From the NCBI GenBank assembly GCA_963716925.1, contig CAVQUX010000010.1, positions 124,001-188,000 of the forward strand: a stretch of 64,000 nucleotides of DNA, given 5' to 3'. Within the stretch, counting starts at the first letter, position 1. Each line of letters opens with the position of its first letter. The notes beneath the pieces were generated by a model that saw only the letters and a program-made list of their open reading frames with translations, made no database searches and was not told where the DNA came from. The position numbers and the translations under genes were made by a program. Below, one piece after another: positions 15,880 through 24,599 of the stretch. Source of the DNA: DAISKN01 sp963716925. GTDB lineage: Bacteria > Acidobacteriota > Vicinamibacteria > Marinacidobacterales > SMYC01.

Positions 15880-16812
15880 CTACTTCCGGAGACGCTGGAG
15901 CTCGACTTCGGCGGCGATGTGACCGAACGCCGGCCAGTAGCCGACGGCGACGACTTTCTCGAGGACCTCGCGCGCGCGCTCCATCTCTCCGTTGTAGAGG
16001 TACCAGTTCGCGACGCCATAGCCCTGGGTCGCGACCTGTAGAGGCTCCGCTTTCTCGGGGTTCAACACCGCCTCGGGCTTCACCAGTCCCTTGTACATGA
16101 GGAGCCGCTGGTAGTAGGCGGTGTTCTCTTCGATGGGCATGCCCTCGCGGATGGGTTCGAGAACCCTCGCGGCTTCGGAAGCGTTCCCGCTGCGGCGGTA
16201 TGCCATGTAGAGCCAGTCGCTCGTCGCGACCTTCGACTCGTCGTCCGCAGACGCTTTCATGCACTCGAGGTAGGCGTCGATCGCTTTGGCGAAGTCCCCC
16301 TTCAAGTAATGCGCCAGCCCCAGGTGGTACCAGACGTTGAAGTGCAGCGTGCTCGGTCGGCCTCCGACTCCGCTCGGCTCTTCCTCGTCCGCCTTTCCGC
16401 GAATGAGCTCGGCGCCTTTCGCCAGATCGGCGACGGCCTTGTCGAAGTCGCGCAGGCTGATATAGCGGTGTCCGCGGAATCGGTAGAACCGCGCGTCCGC
16501 GGGGTAGAGCTCGACTCCTTTGGTGAAAGCATCGATGGCGTCGTGGTAGCGATGGAGGTAGCCGAGCCTCCGGCCAAGCCAGATGATGTTCTCGGCGTTC
16601 TTCGGATCGCGGGCGTAGTCCGCCTCGGCCTTCTTCAGGTTCTCTTCGAGCTCGGGTCTCTGCTCGGCGGTTAACAGCGGATCGCGGTAGAGGGGCTTGC
16701 CGTCGAGCGAGGTCGCCTCCGGCTTCTCCTGAGCGCGGGCGCCCGCGGCGATCCCGATAGCGACGACTGCCAGGAAGAGCGCCCCGGCGGCGGACTCGAT
16801 CGTTTCCTTCAT
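15880..16812 (-). CDS. Exported tetratricopeptide-repeat protein
   Basis: 310 residues from ATG 16812; a much longer open frame upstream is antisense to the NRAMP gene and is not coding. A signal peptide (MKETIESAAGALFLAVVAIGIAAGARA) is followed by TPR units: AEADYARDPKNAENIIWLGRR, HDAIDAFTKGVELYPADARF, FDKAVADLAKGAELI, YHLGLAHYLKGDFAKAIDAY and ARVLEPIREGMPIEENTAYYQ. It is probably periplasmic and a protein-interaction scaffold; no enzyme motif is seen. It is divergent from the NRAMP-like transporter, and the 66 bases between them must carry both promoters. Confidence 0.87.
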   Translation of the reverse strand: MKETIESAAGALFLAVVAIGIAAGARAQEKPEATSLDGKPLYRDPLLTAEQRPELEENLKKAEADYARDPKNAENIIWLGRRLGYLHRYHDAIDAFTKGVELYPADARFYRFRGHRYISLRDFDKAVADLAKGAELIRGKADEEEPSGVGGRPSTLHFNVWYHLGLAHYLKGDFAKAIDAYLECMKASADDESKVATSDWLYMAYRRSGNASEAARVLEPIREGMPIEENTAYYQRLLMYKGLVKPEAVLNPEKAEPLQVATQGYGVANWYLYNGEMERAREVLEKVVAVGYWPAFGHIAAEVELQRLRK

Positions 16813-16878
16813 CTCACACCTCGCGGGGAATTCTAGTCCGCGAGCCCTCCGTTCGCTATAGAATCCCGCTCCGGAACC

Positions 16879-18162
16879 ATGTCCACGACCGTCGATGCGG
16901 ATCGGCCGGCGAATCGCGAGAGAGCGGATGCCGGGCTTGGCCGGCTCATCGGCCCCGGTCTCCTCGTCGCCGCTACCGGCATCGGCGCGGGGGACGTCGT
17001 CTCCGCCACCGTGGGAGGCGCGCGCTACGGCGAGATCCTCCTCTGGGGGATCCTTCTCGGGGCTTTCTTCAAGTACGTGCTCAGCGAGGGAGTGGCGCGC
17101 TTTCAGCTCGCGACGGGACTGACGGCGCTCGAGAGCTGGGCTCGGTATCTGCCCCTCTGGGTCCGGCTGTACTTCGGCACGTATCTCGTCGTATGGACGG
17201 TGGCGGTGTCCGCGGCGCTCGCGAACGCCTGCGGGCTCGGGATCTCGAACCTCACGGGCGGCGTCGTCCCTCAATCGTGGGGAGCGGTGCTGCACTCTCT
17301 CCTGGGAGCGGCCTTCGTGCTCCTCGGCGGCTTCTCGGGCTTCGAGAAGATCATGAAGGTCCTCATCGGAGCGATGTTCTTCGCGATCGTCGCCTGCGCT
17401 CTTCTCACGTTCAGCGACGGGGGGGCCGTCCTGAGCGGCCTTCTCCTTCCCCGCATTCCCGAGGGAGGCGGCGCCTACGTCCTTTCCCTCATCGGCGGCA
17501 TCGGAGGGTCGGTGACGCTCCTGTCGTACAACTACTGGCTGCGCGAAGAGGGGCTTCAGACCCCGCGGTACGTTCGCTACGTGCGCAAGGACCTGGCGAT
17601 CGCCTACGGCTTCACGGCGCTCTTCGGGGTCTCGATCATGACGATGTCCAGCCGCGCGTTCCACGCCGAGGGCATCGAGATCACCGACTCCCAGGCCGTG
17701 ACCCGGCTCGCGGAGATGCTCGGGAGCACCGTCGGGCCCGTGGGCTTCTATGTTTACTCGCTCGGATTCTGGGCCGCGGTCTTCGCCGCCCTCCTCGGAG
17801 TCTGGCAGAGCGTCCCGTATCTCTACGCCGACTTCTACGCCATCTGGAAGAAAGCGTCCGTCGAAGAGAGGTCCGCCCTCACGGAGGTCGGGAGCGCTCC
17901 CTACCGCATCGCTCTCGCTTACGTCACTCTCGCGCCGATTCCCTTCGCGTTCGTCGGCCGGCCGCTCTTCATCATCGTGACCTACACCATCGTCGGCAGC
18001 CTGTTCCTGCCTTTTCTGGCCGCGACCCTCCTCTGGCTCCATCGCAGAGCGCGCTGGGACGAGCGCGTGCCTCGAAACGGATGGATCACGACGGCGCTTC
18101 TGATTCTCGTGCTGGTCCTGTTCGCGACCATCGGCGCGAGAGAGATGGTGGAAGCGTTCTAG
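16879..18162 (+). CDS. NRAMP-family transporter with altered metal-binding motifs
   Basis: 427 residues, about eleven membrane spans. The overall pattern matches NRAMP: GPGLLVAATGIGAGD in helix 1, the following LLWGILLGAFFKYVLSEGVARFQLATG, and the later spans. The classic NRAMP metal-site motifs are missing. Helix 1 has TGIGAGD where DPGN is expected, and helix 6 reads GSVTLLSYNYWLREEG where MPH is expected. NRAMP proteins normally carry Mn2+ or Fe2+ with protons; a related branch carries Mg2+. The substrate here may therefore differ, and that is inference from the motif changes. It is followed 26 bases later by the dihydropyrimidinase-like gene and is divergent from the TPR gene. Confidence 0.85.
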   Translation: MSTTVDADRPANRERADAGLGRLIGPGLLVAATGIGAGDVVSATVGGARYGEILLWGILLGAFFKYVLSEGVARFQLATGLTALESWARYLPLWVRLYFGTYLVVWTVAVSAALANACGLGISNLTGGVVPQSWGAVLHSLLGAAFVLLGGFSGFEKIMKVLIGAMFFAIVACALLTFSDGGAVLSGLLLPRIPEGGGAYVLSLIGGIGGSVTLLSYNYWLREEGLQTPRYVRYVRKDLAIAYGFTALFGVSIMTMSSRAFHAEGIEITDSQAVTRLAEMLGSTVGPVGFYVYSLGFWAAVFAALLGVWQSVPYLYADFYAIWKKASVEERSALTEVGSAPYRIALAYVTLAPIPFAFVGRPLFIIVTYTIVGSLFLPFLAATLLWLHRRARWDERVPRNGWITTALLILVLVLFATIGAREMVEAF

Positions 18163-18188
18163 CGGGGCTTCAACACCAGGCGGTCCCA

Positions 18189-19607
18189 ATGAATCGACGC
18201 CGGGCACTCTACGCTGTGGCCGCTCTCGGATGGACCGCGGCCCATCGCAGGCAGAGCGGCTCCCTGCTCGTTCGCGGCGGGCGGGTGGTCACCGCCGAGG
18301 GACAGCGCGACGCCGACGTCCGCGTCCGGGACGGGAAGGTGGTCGAGGTAGGACCCGGGCTTGGTCGCGACGACGAGGTCGAGATCGAGGCCGGAAAGCT
18401 GCTGGTGCTCCCCGGTGGAATCGACCCCCATACCCACCTCTCCCCTCCCTGGGCCGACGACTTCGAGAGCGGAACCCGGGCGGCGCTCGCGGGCGGCATC
18501 ACGACCGTAGGCTGCATGACGGCCCCGAAGGACGACGAGAGCCTCCTCGCCGCGGTCGAGCGCGAGGAGACCCGGGCGCGAATGGAGGCCGTCGCCGACG
18601 TCTTCCTCCACCCAATCGTCGGCCTCCCGAGCGAGGAGACGAAAGCCGATCTTGCGCGGCTCGCCGAATCGGGCCGGACGAGCCTCAAGATCTTCATGGT
18701 GAGCTCGCGCTTCGACGAGAACGAGGCCGCCTACGTGGATTTGATCCGCCACGCCGCGTCCCTGGGAATGCGTACGGTACTCCACTGCGAGGACGCGCAA
18801 ATCCTTGCCGAGGCCGCCCGTCGCCTGAAGGATGCGGGGAAGACGACGCTCCGGCATTTCGCCGAGAGCCGCCCCGTCGAGGCGGAGGCCCGGGCGGTTG
18901 CGCGCGCCGTCGGTATCGCCGAGACGACGGGAGCGCCAATCTATATCGTGCACCTTTCCTCCAAGGCGGCCCTCGAAGTCGCGGCCGCGGCCCGGGCGCG
19001 CGGCGTTCCCGTCGCGGTCGAGACCCGGCCTCTCTACCTCCATTTCACCGACGAGCGCTTCGAAGGTCCCGAAGGGGCGCTCTTCATCGGCCAGCCGCCC
19101 CTGCGAAAGCCCGCGGACCTGGAAGCGCTCTGGAGTGGACTCGAAGAGGGTCGAGTCGACACCGTGGCCTCGGACCACGCGCCCTGGACCCGGGAGCAGA
19201 AGCTCGACCCGTCCCTGGACATCGAGAAGCTCCGGCCCGGAGTCGCGAACCTCCAGTGCATGCTTCCGGTTCTGTTCTCCGAAGGGGTGCTCGAGCGCAA
19301 GCTCCCTCTCGAGCGCTTCGTTTTGTTGACGTCGACGAACGCGGCGAAGCTCTTCGGCCTCTATCCCGTGAAGGGAGCCATCGCCCCCGGCTCGGACGCC
19401 GACCTGGTCCTCTGGGACCCCTCGGAGACCCGCCGGATCGAGCGCGGCTCTCTACTGTCGAAAGCCGGGTTCTCTCTCTTCGAGGGCTTCCGGGTGACGG
19501 GATGGCCCCGGATTGCGCTCCGCCGGGGCGAGGTCGTGTACCGAGAGGGCGCGGTTCAGGCTTCGAAGGGCTCGGGGCGGATCGCGCGACGGGGCGTGAC
19601 TTTCTAG
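18189..19607 (+). CDS. Dihydropyrimidinase/dihydroorotase-like amidohydrolase
   Basis: 472 residues from ATG 18189. The N-terminus MNRRRALYAVAALGWTAA has a twin-arginine-like start and a short hydrophobic stretch, so export is possible. The binuclear site is complete: HTH in GGIDPHTHLSP, the carboxylated Lys in SLKIFMVS, His in TVLHCEDA and IYIVHLSS, and Asp in ASDHAPW. The segment FGLYPVKGAIAPGSDADLVLWD is typical of hydantoinases. It would open cyclic ureides (dihydropyrimidines, hydantoins). Canonical hydantoinases are cytoplasmic, so a signal-like start is unusual. The gene follows the NRAMP-like transporter in the same direction and converges on the AAA ATPase. Confidence 0.87.
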   Translation: MNRRRALYAVAALGWTAAHRRQSGSLLVRGGRVVTAEGQRDADVRVRDGKVVEVGPGLGRDDEVEIEAGKLLVLPGGIDPHTHLSPPWADDFESGTRAALAGGITTVGCMTAPKDDESLLAAVEREETRARMEAVADVFLHPIVGLPSEETKADLARLAESGRTSLKIFMVSSRFDENEAAYVDLIRHAASLGMRTVLHCEDAQILAEAARRLKDAGKTTLRHFAESRPVEAEARAVARAVGIAETTGAPIYIVHLSSKAALEVAAAARARGVPVAVETRPLYLHFTDERFEGPEGALFIGQPPLRKPADLEALWSGLEEGRVDTVASDHAPWTREQKLDPSLDIEKLRPGVANLQCMLPVLFSEGVLERKLPLERFVLLTSTNAAKLFGLYPVKGAIAPGSDADLVLWDPSETRRIERGSLLSKAGFSLFEGFRVTGWPRIALRRGEVVYREGAVQASKGSGRIARRGVTF

Positions 19608-19610
19608 CGG

Positions 19611-20792
19611 CTAGCGAACCCCCTCCAGCAGCTCCGCGGCGTGGTTGTGGATCTCGACGTGGTCCCCGTGGCGCCGCAGGAGCACCAGGTTCGAATCCGG
19701 AGGAACCGCCTGCGCCACCGTTCGATTGTGCGCCGAGCAAATGAACTGCGTCTTGGGGAAAACCTCCGAGAGGGACTTCATCAAGTTCCGCTGCCACCGC
19801 TGGTGCAGATGAAGGTCGATCTCGTCGATGCAGACCACGGCCGGCGCCGCGAGCGGGTTCGCGCTCCTCGGGTTCAGTACGTAGAGGCGGCGGGCGAAGT
19901 CGACGATCCAGGCGATGAGCGTGCGATAGCCCATGCTGAGGTCCCGGAGCGGGACCCATCCGTAGTGCGTCTGGAACTCGACCCCGGAACGGCCCTGACG
20001 GGTCGCGATGCGGATATCCGTGACGTCGAGCAAGAGCGACCTCAAGAGATCGCGAACCTTCTTCGCCGCCCGGGCTTCCCGAAGCTGCCGGCGCGCGGGA
20101 CCGAAGTGGCTCATCTGCACGAACCACTCCTCCGCGTTGAGGAGCTCGGCCTCGTCTACGAACAGGCTCTCGTCTCCCGAGGACTCCAGCGGTTTCCGCC
20201 CCGAGTCGGCGGTATTCAAGTAGCGCCGGGAGGCGCCGTAGCCGAAGTAGTTCAGAGTCCCCTCCCGGTTGAAATCCCAGCGCGGCGGCGGATTCGAGCG
20301 GCCGCGCTCCGGCGCATAGCGCACCGAGAACTGGGCGACCTCCCGAGGTCGGAGCAGCACCGCCGCGTTCACCTGGGCGGGTTTGGACGGTCTCCTCTTG
20401 GGCCACCAGTTGTAGCGGATGAACGACGGCACCTCCTTGCGATCCTGCAACGTGGAGGCGATGCTGCAGACCGCCTGGAGGAGCGTCGTCTTCCCCGCCC
20501 CGTTGTCGCCGAAAATCACCGTCCAGGCATAGGGCTGCCCGCCCGGGCGCGAAAGCTCGAGCGTTTGAGACGGACCGAAACAGCGCACGTTCTCGATGTC
20601 GACCGACATGAGGTAGAGCGGAACGCTCGTCGACTCGCGCCCCCTTCCACGGGGCCGTCGGGATCTCCGCTTCCCGACCGCTCGGCGCCCCACCTTGGAG
20701 GGCTTCGACGAAATCGCCTTCCGAACGGCCTTCCGCCCGGAGGGTACGGTCTTGCGCTTTCGAGCGGATCCGGACTTCTTCTTGGGGGGCAT
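19611..20792 (-). CDS. AAA ATPase (RecF/OLD-like) with lysine/arginine-rich N-terminal tail
   Basis: 393 residues from ATG 20792. Residues 1-52 are a histone-H1-like tail (PPKKKSGSARKRKTV, KRRSRRPRGRGRE). The ATPase follows: Walker A GDNGAGKTTLL, an ABC-like signature region LSMGYRTLIAWIVD, Walker B VVCIDEIDLHLH and the H-loop ICSAHNRTVAQ. These place it with the AAA_15/AAA_21 family near RecF, SbcC and OLD. It has no nuclease (TOPRIM) domain and no partner gene. The basic tail suggests nucleic-acid binding. Related ATPases act in DNA repair or phage defence, but no function is proven. It is convergent with the dihydropyrimidinase-like gene, three bases away. Confidence 0.82.
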   Translation of the reverse strand: MPPKKKSGSARKRKTVPSGRKAVRKAISSKPSKVGRRAVGKRRSRRPRGRGRESTSVPLYLMSVDIENVRCFGPSQTLELSRPGGQPYAWTVIFGDNGAGKTTLLQAVCSIASTLQDRKEVPSFIRYNWWPKRRPSKPAQVNAAVLLRPREVAQFSVRYAPERGRSNPPPRWDFNREGTLNYFGYGASRRYLNTADSGRKPLESSGDESLFVDEAELLNAEEWFVQMSHFGPARRQLREARAAKKVRDLLRSLLLDVTDIRIATRQGRSGVEFQTHYGWVPLRDLSMGYRTLIAWIVDFARRLYVLNPRSANPLAAPAVVCIDEIDLHLHQRWQRNLMKSLSEVFPKTQFICSAHNRTVAQAVPPDSNLVLLRRHGDHVEIHNHAAELLEGVR

Positions 20793-20853
20793 GGCGTGTT
20801 TTACCACGGACGGCGCGCCGCGACTACCAGCCCTCCCGCGAGCGGATGGCTGA

Positions 20854-23800
20854 TCATCTTTGCCAGTAGAATGGCGCCCGCTTCGTGGAGCTCCCGACTT
20901 CCGTCATGGTCGCGGCGTCATAGAGCCGCCCATTGATCATCACCTGCGCGACGGCCTCGGTCCCCCGGATATCCTCGAGAGGGTTCTTGTTCAAGACCAC
21001 CAGATCCGCGAGCTTTCCCACCTCGATCGAGCCGAGCTCCCGGTCCAGACCCAGGTAGCGAGCGCCGTCGAGGGTAGCTGCGCGCAGGGCCTCGAGGCGA
21101 GTCATGCCTCCCTGCTCGAGCATCCAGAGCTCCCAATGAGCGCCGAGCCCCTGGAGCTGGCCGTGCGCTCCGAGCTGTACCCGACCCCCGGCGTCGACGA
21201 TCTTCTTCGCGCCCCGAGAGATGAGCACGTGGTTGAAGTCGTCCTCTTCGGCCATCGTGCGGCGGCGCGAGCGGGCGTCCACGATCTCCCGGGGAGTGTA
21301 TTGAAGCAGGTGCTCCTTCTCCCACACGTTCTCGTGCTGGTACCAGTAGTACTCGCCCGAGAGCCCTCCGTATCCGACGATGAGCGTCGGCGTGTAGCCC
21401 GTCCGGCTTCGAGCGAAGAGCTCGACGACGTCCCGGTACAGGTTCGGAACCGGAAGCGAATGCTCGAGACCCGTGTGGCCGTCGAGGACGAAGGTCTCGT
21501 CCATGTAGAGGAGCGACCCTCCCTCCGGCACCACCATCATCTCGAGCTCGCGGGCGGCCTTGATGATCATCTGCCGCACGTCGCGCCGCTGCTGGTTGTA
21601 GCTCTTCACCGAGAACGCGCCCACCGCCTTCAGCCGTCCGAGGTGCGCGAGCGCGTCCTCGTACTTGTCGATCGCCGCCTTGAACGGCGTCTCCGCCCCG
21701 TAGAGGATGGTCCCGGTAGAGTAGAGACGCGGCCCGAGCTTCAGACCCGCGCGGATCATCTCGGCGTTGGTGAACACCATCTCGGTATTGTTCGAGGGAT
21801 CGTGAGAGGTCGTCACTCCATAGGCCAGATTCGCGACCAGGGGCCAGCTCTCCTCGGCGAGGATCCCTTCGCTCTCGCTCCCGACGTGCGCGTGGACGTC
21901 GATGATTCCGGGGATGATGGTCTTCCCCGCTGCATCGACGCGGCGTGCGCCCGGAGGCACTCTCACCGAGCGGGACGGTCCGACCGCGGTGATGCGGTTG
22001 CGCTCGATGACCACCGTTGCGTTCTCGACGACGGCATCCCCGCCGCTCTCGGAAAGGGTCACGACGCGCGCGCCGACGAGGGCGATGGCCCCCGCGGGAG
22101 AGTCGCTCGCCGCCGAGAAGCCGATCGCCATCCTCGTCGCCTCGACGGGCCGCGTCACCTTCTCCGCGCCGAAGTCGAATACCTGGTCGAGCTCGGCCGA
22201 GAGGAGCTCCGGGCCGAGGCTCCAGTAGACTTTCTTCGAGTCGCCCGACCAGTGGAGCCCGAAGCCGGCTTCGGAAGAAAGCTCGGCCACGGGGACGGAG
22301 CTGCTGCCGGGACCGAGGCCCACGGCACGGCCCGTTCGTGGAAACGGGGCCACGAGAACCTTGTAGCGCTCGACGAAAGCAACCCACTGGTCGTCCGGGG
22401 ACGGGACCATCTCGATCGCGTTCTCGGATTCGAGGTGTACGACCTCCCTCGCGCCATCGAGGTCCACGCTCGCGAGAACCGTCTTGTCGCCGCGGCGCTC
22501 CACGTATGAGATCCGATCGCCCGACGCCGAGAACCGCGGATTCTCCCCCGCTTCCCGCAGGAGCCGCGGGGCTCCTCCCTCGATTCCCACGACGTAGATT
22601 CCCGGATCCGTCCCGAAGTCCGGACCGCGGACGGAGTCGCCGCGGGTTCTCCGATAGACGACCTGTTTGCCGTCCGGAGAGAAAGACGGCTCGGTGTAGT
22701 GGCCGGGGACCTCGACGAGGTCGCGCCCGGCGCTGCCGTCGGCGCGCGCAATCCGGATGCGCCCCCGTCGTTCGTCGCTCCAGGTGGCGTAGACGAGGAA
22801 GGCGCCGTCTCTCGAGAACGAGGGGGCGAGCTCGATCGCGTCGTCGCTCGTGAGCCGGCGCGGCTCACCGTCGGGAAGCGGCTTGCGGTAGAGACGCCCG
22901 AGAGCGCCGTACACGACGGAGCTTCCGTCGGGGGCGGTCACCCCTTGGCGGATCATGCGGACGGGAAAGCGGTCTTCATGGACCTTCTGTTCGAACCGGA
23001 GGGCGTCGTGGATGTCGGCCTCGACCCTTACCTTGAACGGAACCTCCACCGCTTTTCCCAAGGCCCCCTTGGCGACGTCCACTTTCCAGATCTTGCCGAG
23101 GCCCCAGAGGAAGATGTGGCTCCCGTCCGGGCTGAAAGCGTAGCCGGGATAGAGGCCGTGGATCGCCCAGGCCTCCTGCAGGTCCTTGTCGAGCTTGTCG
23201 AAGAGGGGCCGGCTCTCGCCCGTCTCGAGGTCCTGAATATAGAGCAGGCTTCCCAGGCGGACGCGCCGGATGTAGGCGAGATGCTTTCCGTCGGGAGACA
23301 GCCGGGGAGTGACCGCGCCTCCCTGGACCGAGACTTCGCGACGCTCCTCGCCGGTCAGGAGGTCTCGGCGCTGAATGGCGTAGATGGCTCCGTTCGGATC
23401 CTTGTTGTACTCGAAGTTGTCGCCCGAAGAGACGTCCTTGCTGTAGTAGAGGTAGCGGCCGTCGGGCGAGATCGTCGGCTCGCCCGCGTCCTTCTGCCAG
23501 CTCGCTTTTTCCGTGACCTGAAGACCGCTCTCGCCGCCGAGGTGGTACATCCAGATCTCGCCCGCGCCGAGCGAGCGCTCCTTCACGAAATGGTGCCGGG
23601 CGAACAGGTACCGGCCGTCGGGCGACCACACCGGACTGTTCACGAACCAGCGCTTCTCTTTCGAGACCTGCCGAAGTCCCGTCCCGTCCGGACGCACGAC
23701 CCAGAGGTTCGTGGCGCCGTCCCGATCGCTCGCGAAGGCGATGTGGGAGCCGTCGGGACTGAATCGAGGTTGCATATCGAAGGCGGCGCCGCTCGTGAGC

Positions 23801-24051
23801 CGCTCCGCGAGTCCGCCGCCGGTTCCCTCGACCGGCATGAGGTACAGGTCGCCGAGGACGTCGAAGACGATGCGCTTGCCGTCGGGGCTCACGTCCAGGT
23901 TGATCCAGGTCCCTTCGTCGGTCTCGAAATCGAGCCGGGTCGTGGGGCCGAACGTGGCGCTCACGTCCCACTTCGGCCCCTCCTCCGCGGCGAAACCCAG
24001 AAGGGCGAATGAAAGCGTCCAAACCAGCGTCCCCAGAACGTTCGGTCTCAA
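20854..24051 (-). CDS. Secreted PD40 beta-propeller/amidohydrolase fusion
   Basis: 1065 residues with a signal peptide (MRPNVLGTLVWTLSFALLGFAA). Residues ~40-680 hold repeated PD40/TolB-like blades, each with an SPDG(K/S) turn (SPDGKRIVFDV, SPDGSHIAFAS, SPDGRYLYYSK). Residues ~690-1065 form an amidohydrolase. The metal sites visible are HAHVGS in strand 1, His in TGLEHSLP and the C-terminal LGAHGQLQGLG, where the usual final Asp is replaced by a His-containing loop. ELGSIEVGKLADLVVLNKNP is the standard amidohydrolase end. Such fusions are common in acidobacteria and are thought to act on peptide-like or cyclic amide substrates outside the cytoplasm, with the propeller as docking platform. The substrate is unknown. 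Confidence 0.9.
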   Translation of the reverse strand: MRPNVLGTLVWTLSFALLGFAAEEGPKWDVSATFGPTTRLDFETDEGTWINLDVSPDGKRIVFDVLGDLYLMPVEGTGGGLAERLTSGAAFDMQPRFSPDGSHIAFASDRDGATNLWVVRPDGTGLRQVSKEKRWFVNSPVWSPDGRYLFARHHFVKERSLGAGEIWMYHLGGESGLQVTEKASWQKDAGEPTISPDGRYLYYSKDVSSGDNFEYNKDPNGAIYAIQRRDLLTGEERREVSVQGGAVTPRLSPDGKHLAYIRRVRLGSLLYIQDLETGESRPLFDKLDKDLQEAWAIHGLYPGYAFSPDGSHIFLWGLGKIWKVDVAKGALGKAVEVPFKVRVEADIHDALRFEQKVHEDRFPVRMIRQGVTAPDGSSVVYGALGRLYRKPLPDGEPRRLTSDDAIELAPSFSRDGAFLVYATWSDERRGRIRIARADGSAGRDLVEVPGHYTEPSFSPDGKQVVYRRTRGDSVRGPDFGTDPGIYVVGIEGGAPRLLREAGENPRFSASGDRISYVERRGDKTVLASVDLDGAREVVHLESENAIEMVPSPDDQWVAFVERYKVLVAPFPRTGRAVGLGPGSSSVPVAELSSEAGFGLHWSGDSKKVYWSLGPELLSAELDQVFDFGAEKVTRPVEATRMAIGFSAASDSPAGAIALVGARVVTLSESGGDAVVENATVVIERNRITAVGPSRSVRVPPGARRVDAAGKTIIPGIIDVHAHVGSESEGILAEESWPLVANLAYGVTTSHDPSNNTEMVFTNAEMIRAGLKLGPRLYSTGTILYGAETPFKAAIDKYEDALAHLGRLKAVGAFSVKSYNQQRRDVRQMIIKAARELEMMVVPEGGSLLYMDETFVLDGHTGLEHSLPVPNLYRDVVELFARSRTGYTPTLIVGYGGLSGEYYWYQHENVWEKEHLLQYTPREIVDARSRRRTMAEEDDFNHVLISRGAKKIVDAGGRVQLGAHGQLQGLGAHWELWMLEQGGMTRLEALRAATLDGARYLGLDRELGSIEVGKLADLVVLNKNPLEDIRGTEAVAQVMINGRLYDAATMTEVGSSTKRAPFYWQR

Positions 24052-24102
24052 GCGAATCTCCCCTCTGCTTCCCGGAAACCCGACAACGGAACCCCTTGCC
24101 CG

Positions 24103-24131
24103 TTGACCCGGGCGGCATTCACTGATACTAC
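24103..24131 (+). promoter_or_regulatory. Possible sigma-70 promoter of the membrane protein at 24141
   Basis: TTGACC (24103-24108), a 17-base spacer and TACTAC (24126-24131) precede the ATG at 24141 by ten bases. The -35 box is good and the -10 box is weak; GATACT with a 15-base spacer is an alternative. A start this close would give a very short leader. Confidence 0.35.
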
Positions 24132-24140
24132 GCGAACGCC

Positions 24141-24572
24141 ATGAGAGTGTTCCGCGCTTCGTTTCTTACCGGCATCGTTCTCCAACTCCTCACCGGCCCC
24201 ATCCATCTGGCCGCTCAGCTCAGCGGACCGGCGCCCCCGGCGAACGAGGACGAAAAGCTTCTGCTGGAGTTGATGTCCCGGGTCGAGCAGGACTTCGGCG
24301 GCGGATTCGTTCGCTCTACGCAGGATATCCTCCTCGGGTTGGGCCTGCAGTACAGCATTTTCATCGTCATGGTGGGATTGATGAACCTCCTCGCCTACCG
24401 CATGGCGAAAGAGACGCGGTATCTGCGCGCCCTCTGCTGGCTCAACGTTCTGTTCATGACGATCCTCTCGGTGAACGCCTACGCGCACTTCTTCATCCCG
24501 CCGCTTCTCCTCTTCGTGCTGCCGGCGCTCGCCTTTCTCATCGCCGCGATCGCTGCGCCGCGACTTGACTGA
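24141..24572 (+). CDS. Four-span membrane protein of unknown function
   Basis: 143 residues. Segments at about 5-25, 68-88, 98-115 and 118-138 are hydrophobic, and an acidic loop (PANEDEKLLLELMSRVEQDF) lies between the first two and is probably outside. The middle phrase LGLGLQYSIFIVMVGLMNLLAYR followed by YLRALCWLNVLFM is conserved in small uncharacterised membrane proteins I have seen in several phyla, but I cannot name the family safely. It ends 28 bases before the DAACS transporter on the same strand. Confidence 0.7.
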   Translation: MRVFRASFLTGIVLQLLTGPIHLAAQLSGPAPPANEDEKLLLELMSRVEQDFGGGFVRSTQDILLGLGLQYSIFIVMVGLMNLLAYRMAKETRYLRALCWLNVLFMTILSVNAYAHFFIPPLLLFVLPALAFLIAAIAAPRLD

Positions 24573-24591
24573 GCGTTTTTTCGGCTATACT
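24565..24591 (+). promoter_or_regulatory. Possible sigma-70 promoter of the DAACS transporter
   Basis: TTGACT (24565-24570) and TATACT (24586-24591) stand nine bases before the ATG at 24600. Both boxes are close to consensus, but the spacer is only 15 bases, shorter than the usual 16-18. The -35 box overlaps the stop codon of the preceding gene. Confidence 0.4.
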
Positions 24592-24599
24592 CCGCCGCG

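Noticed and set aside
16813..18207. A longer N-terminal extension of the TPR protein
   Set aside because: The extension is antisense to the NRAMP-like gene, whereas ATG 16812 gives a proper signal peptide.
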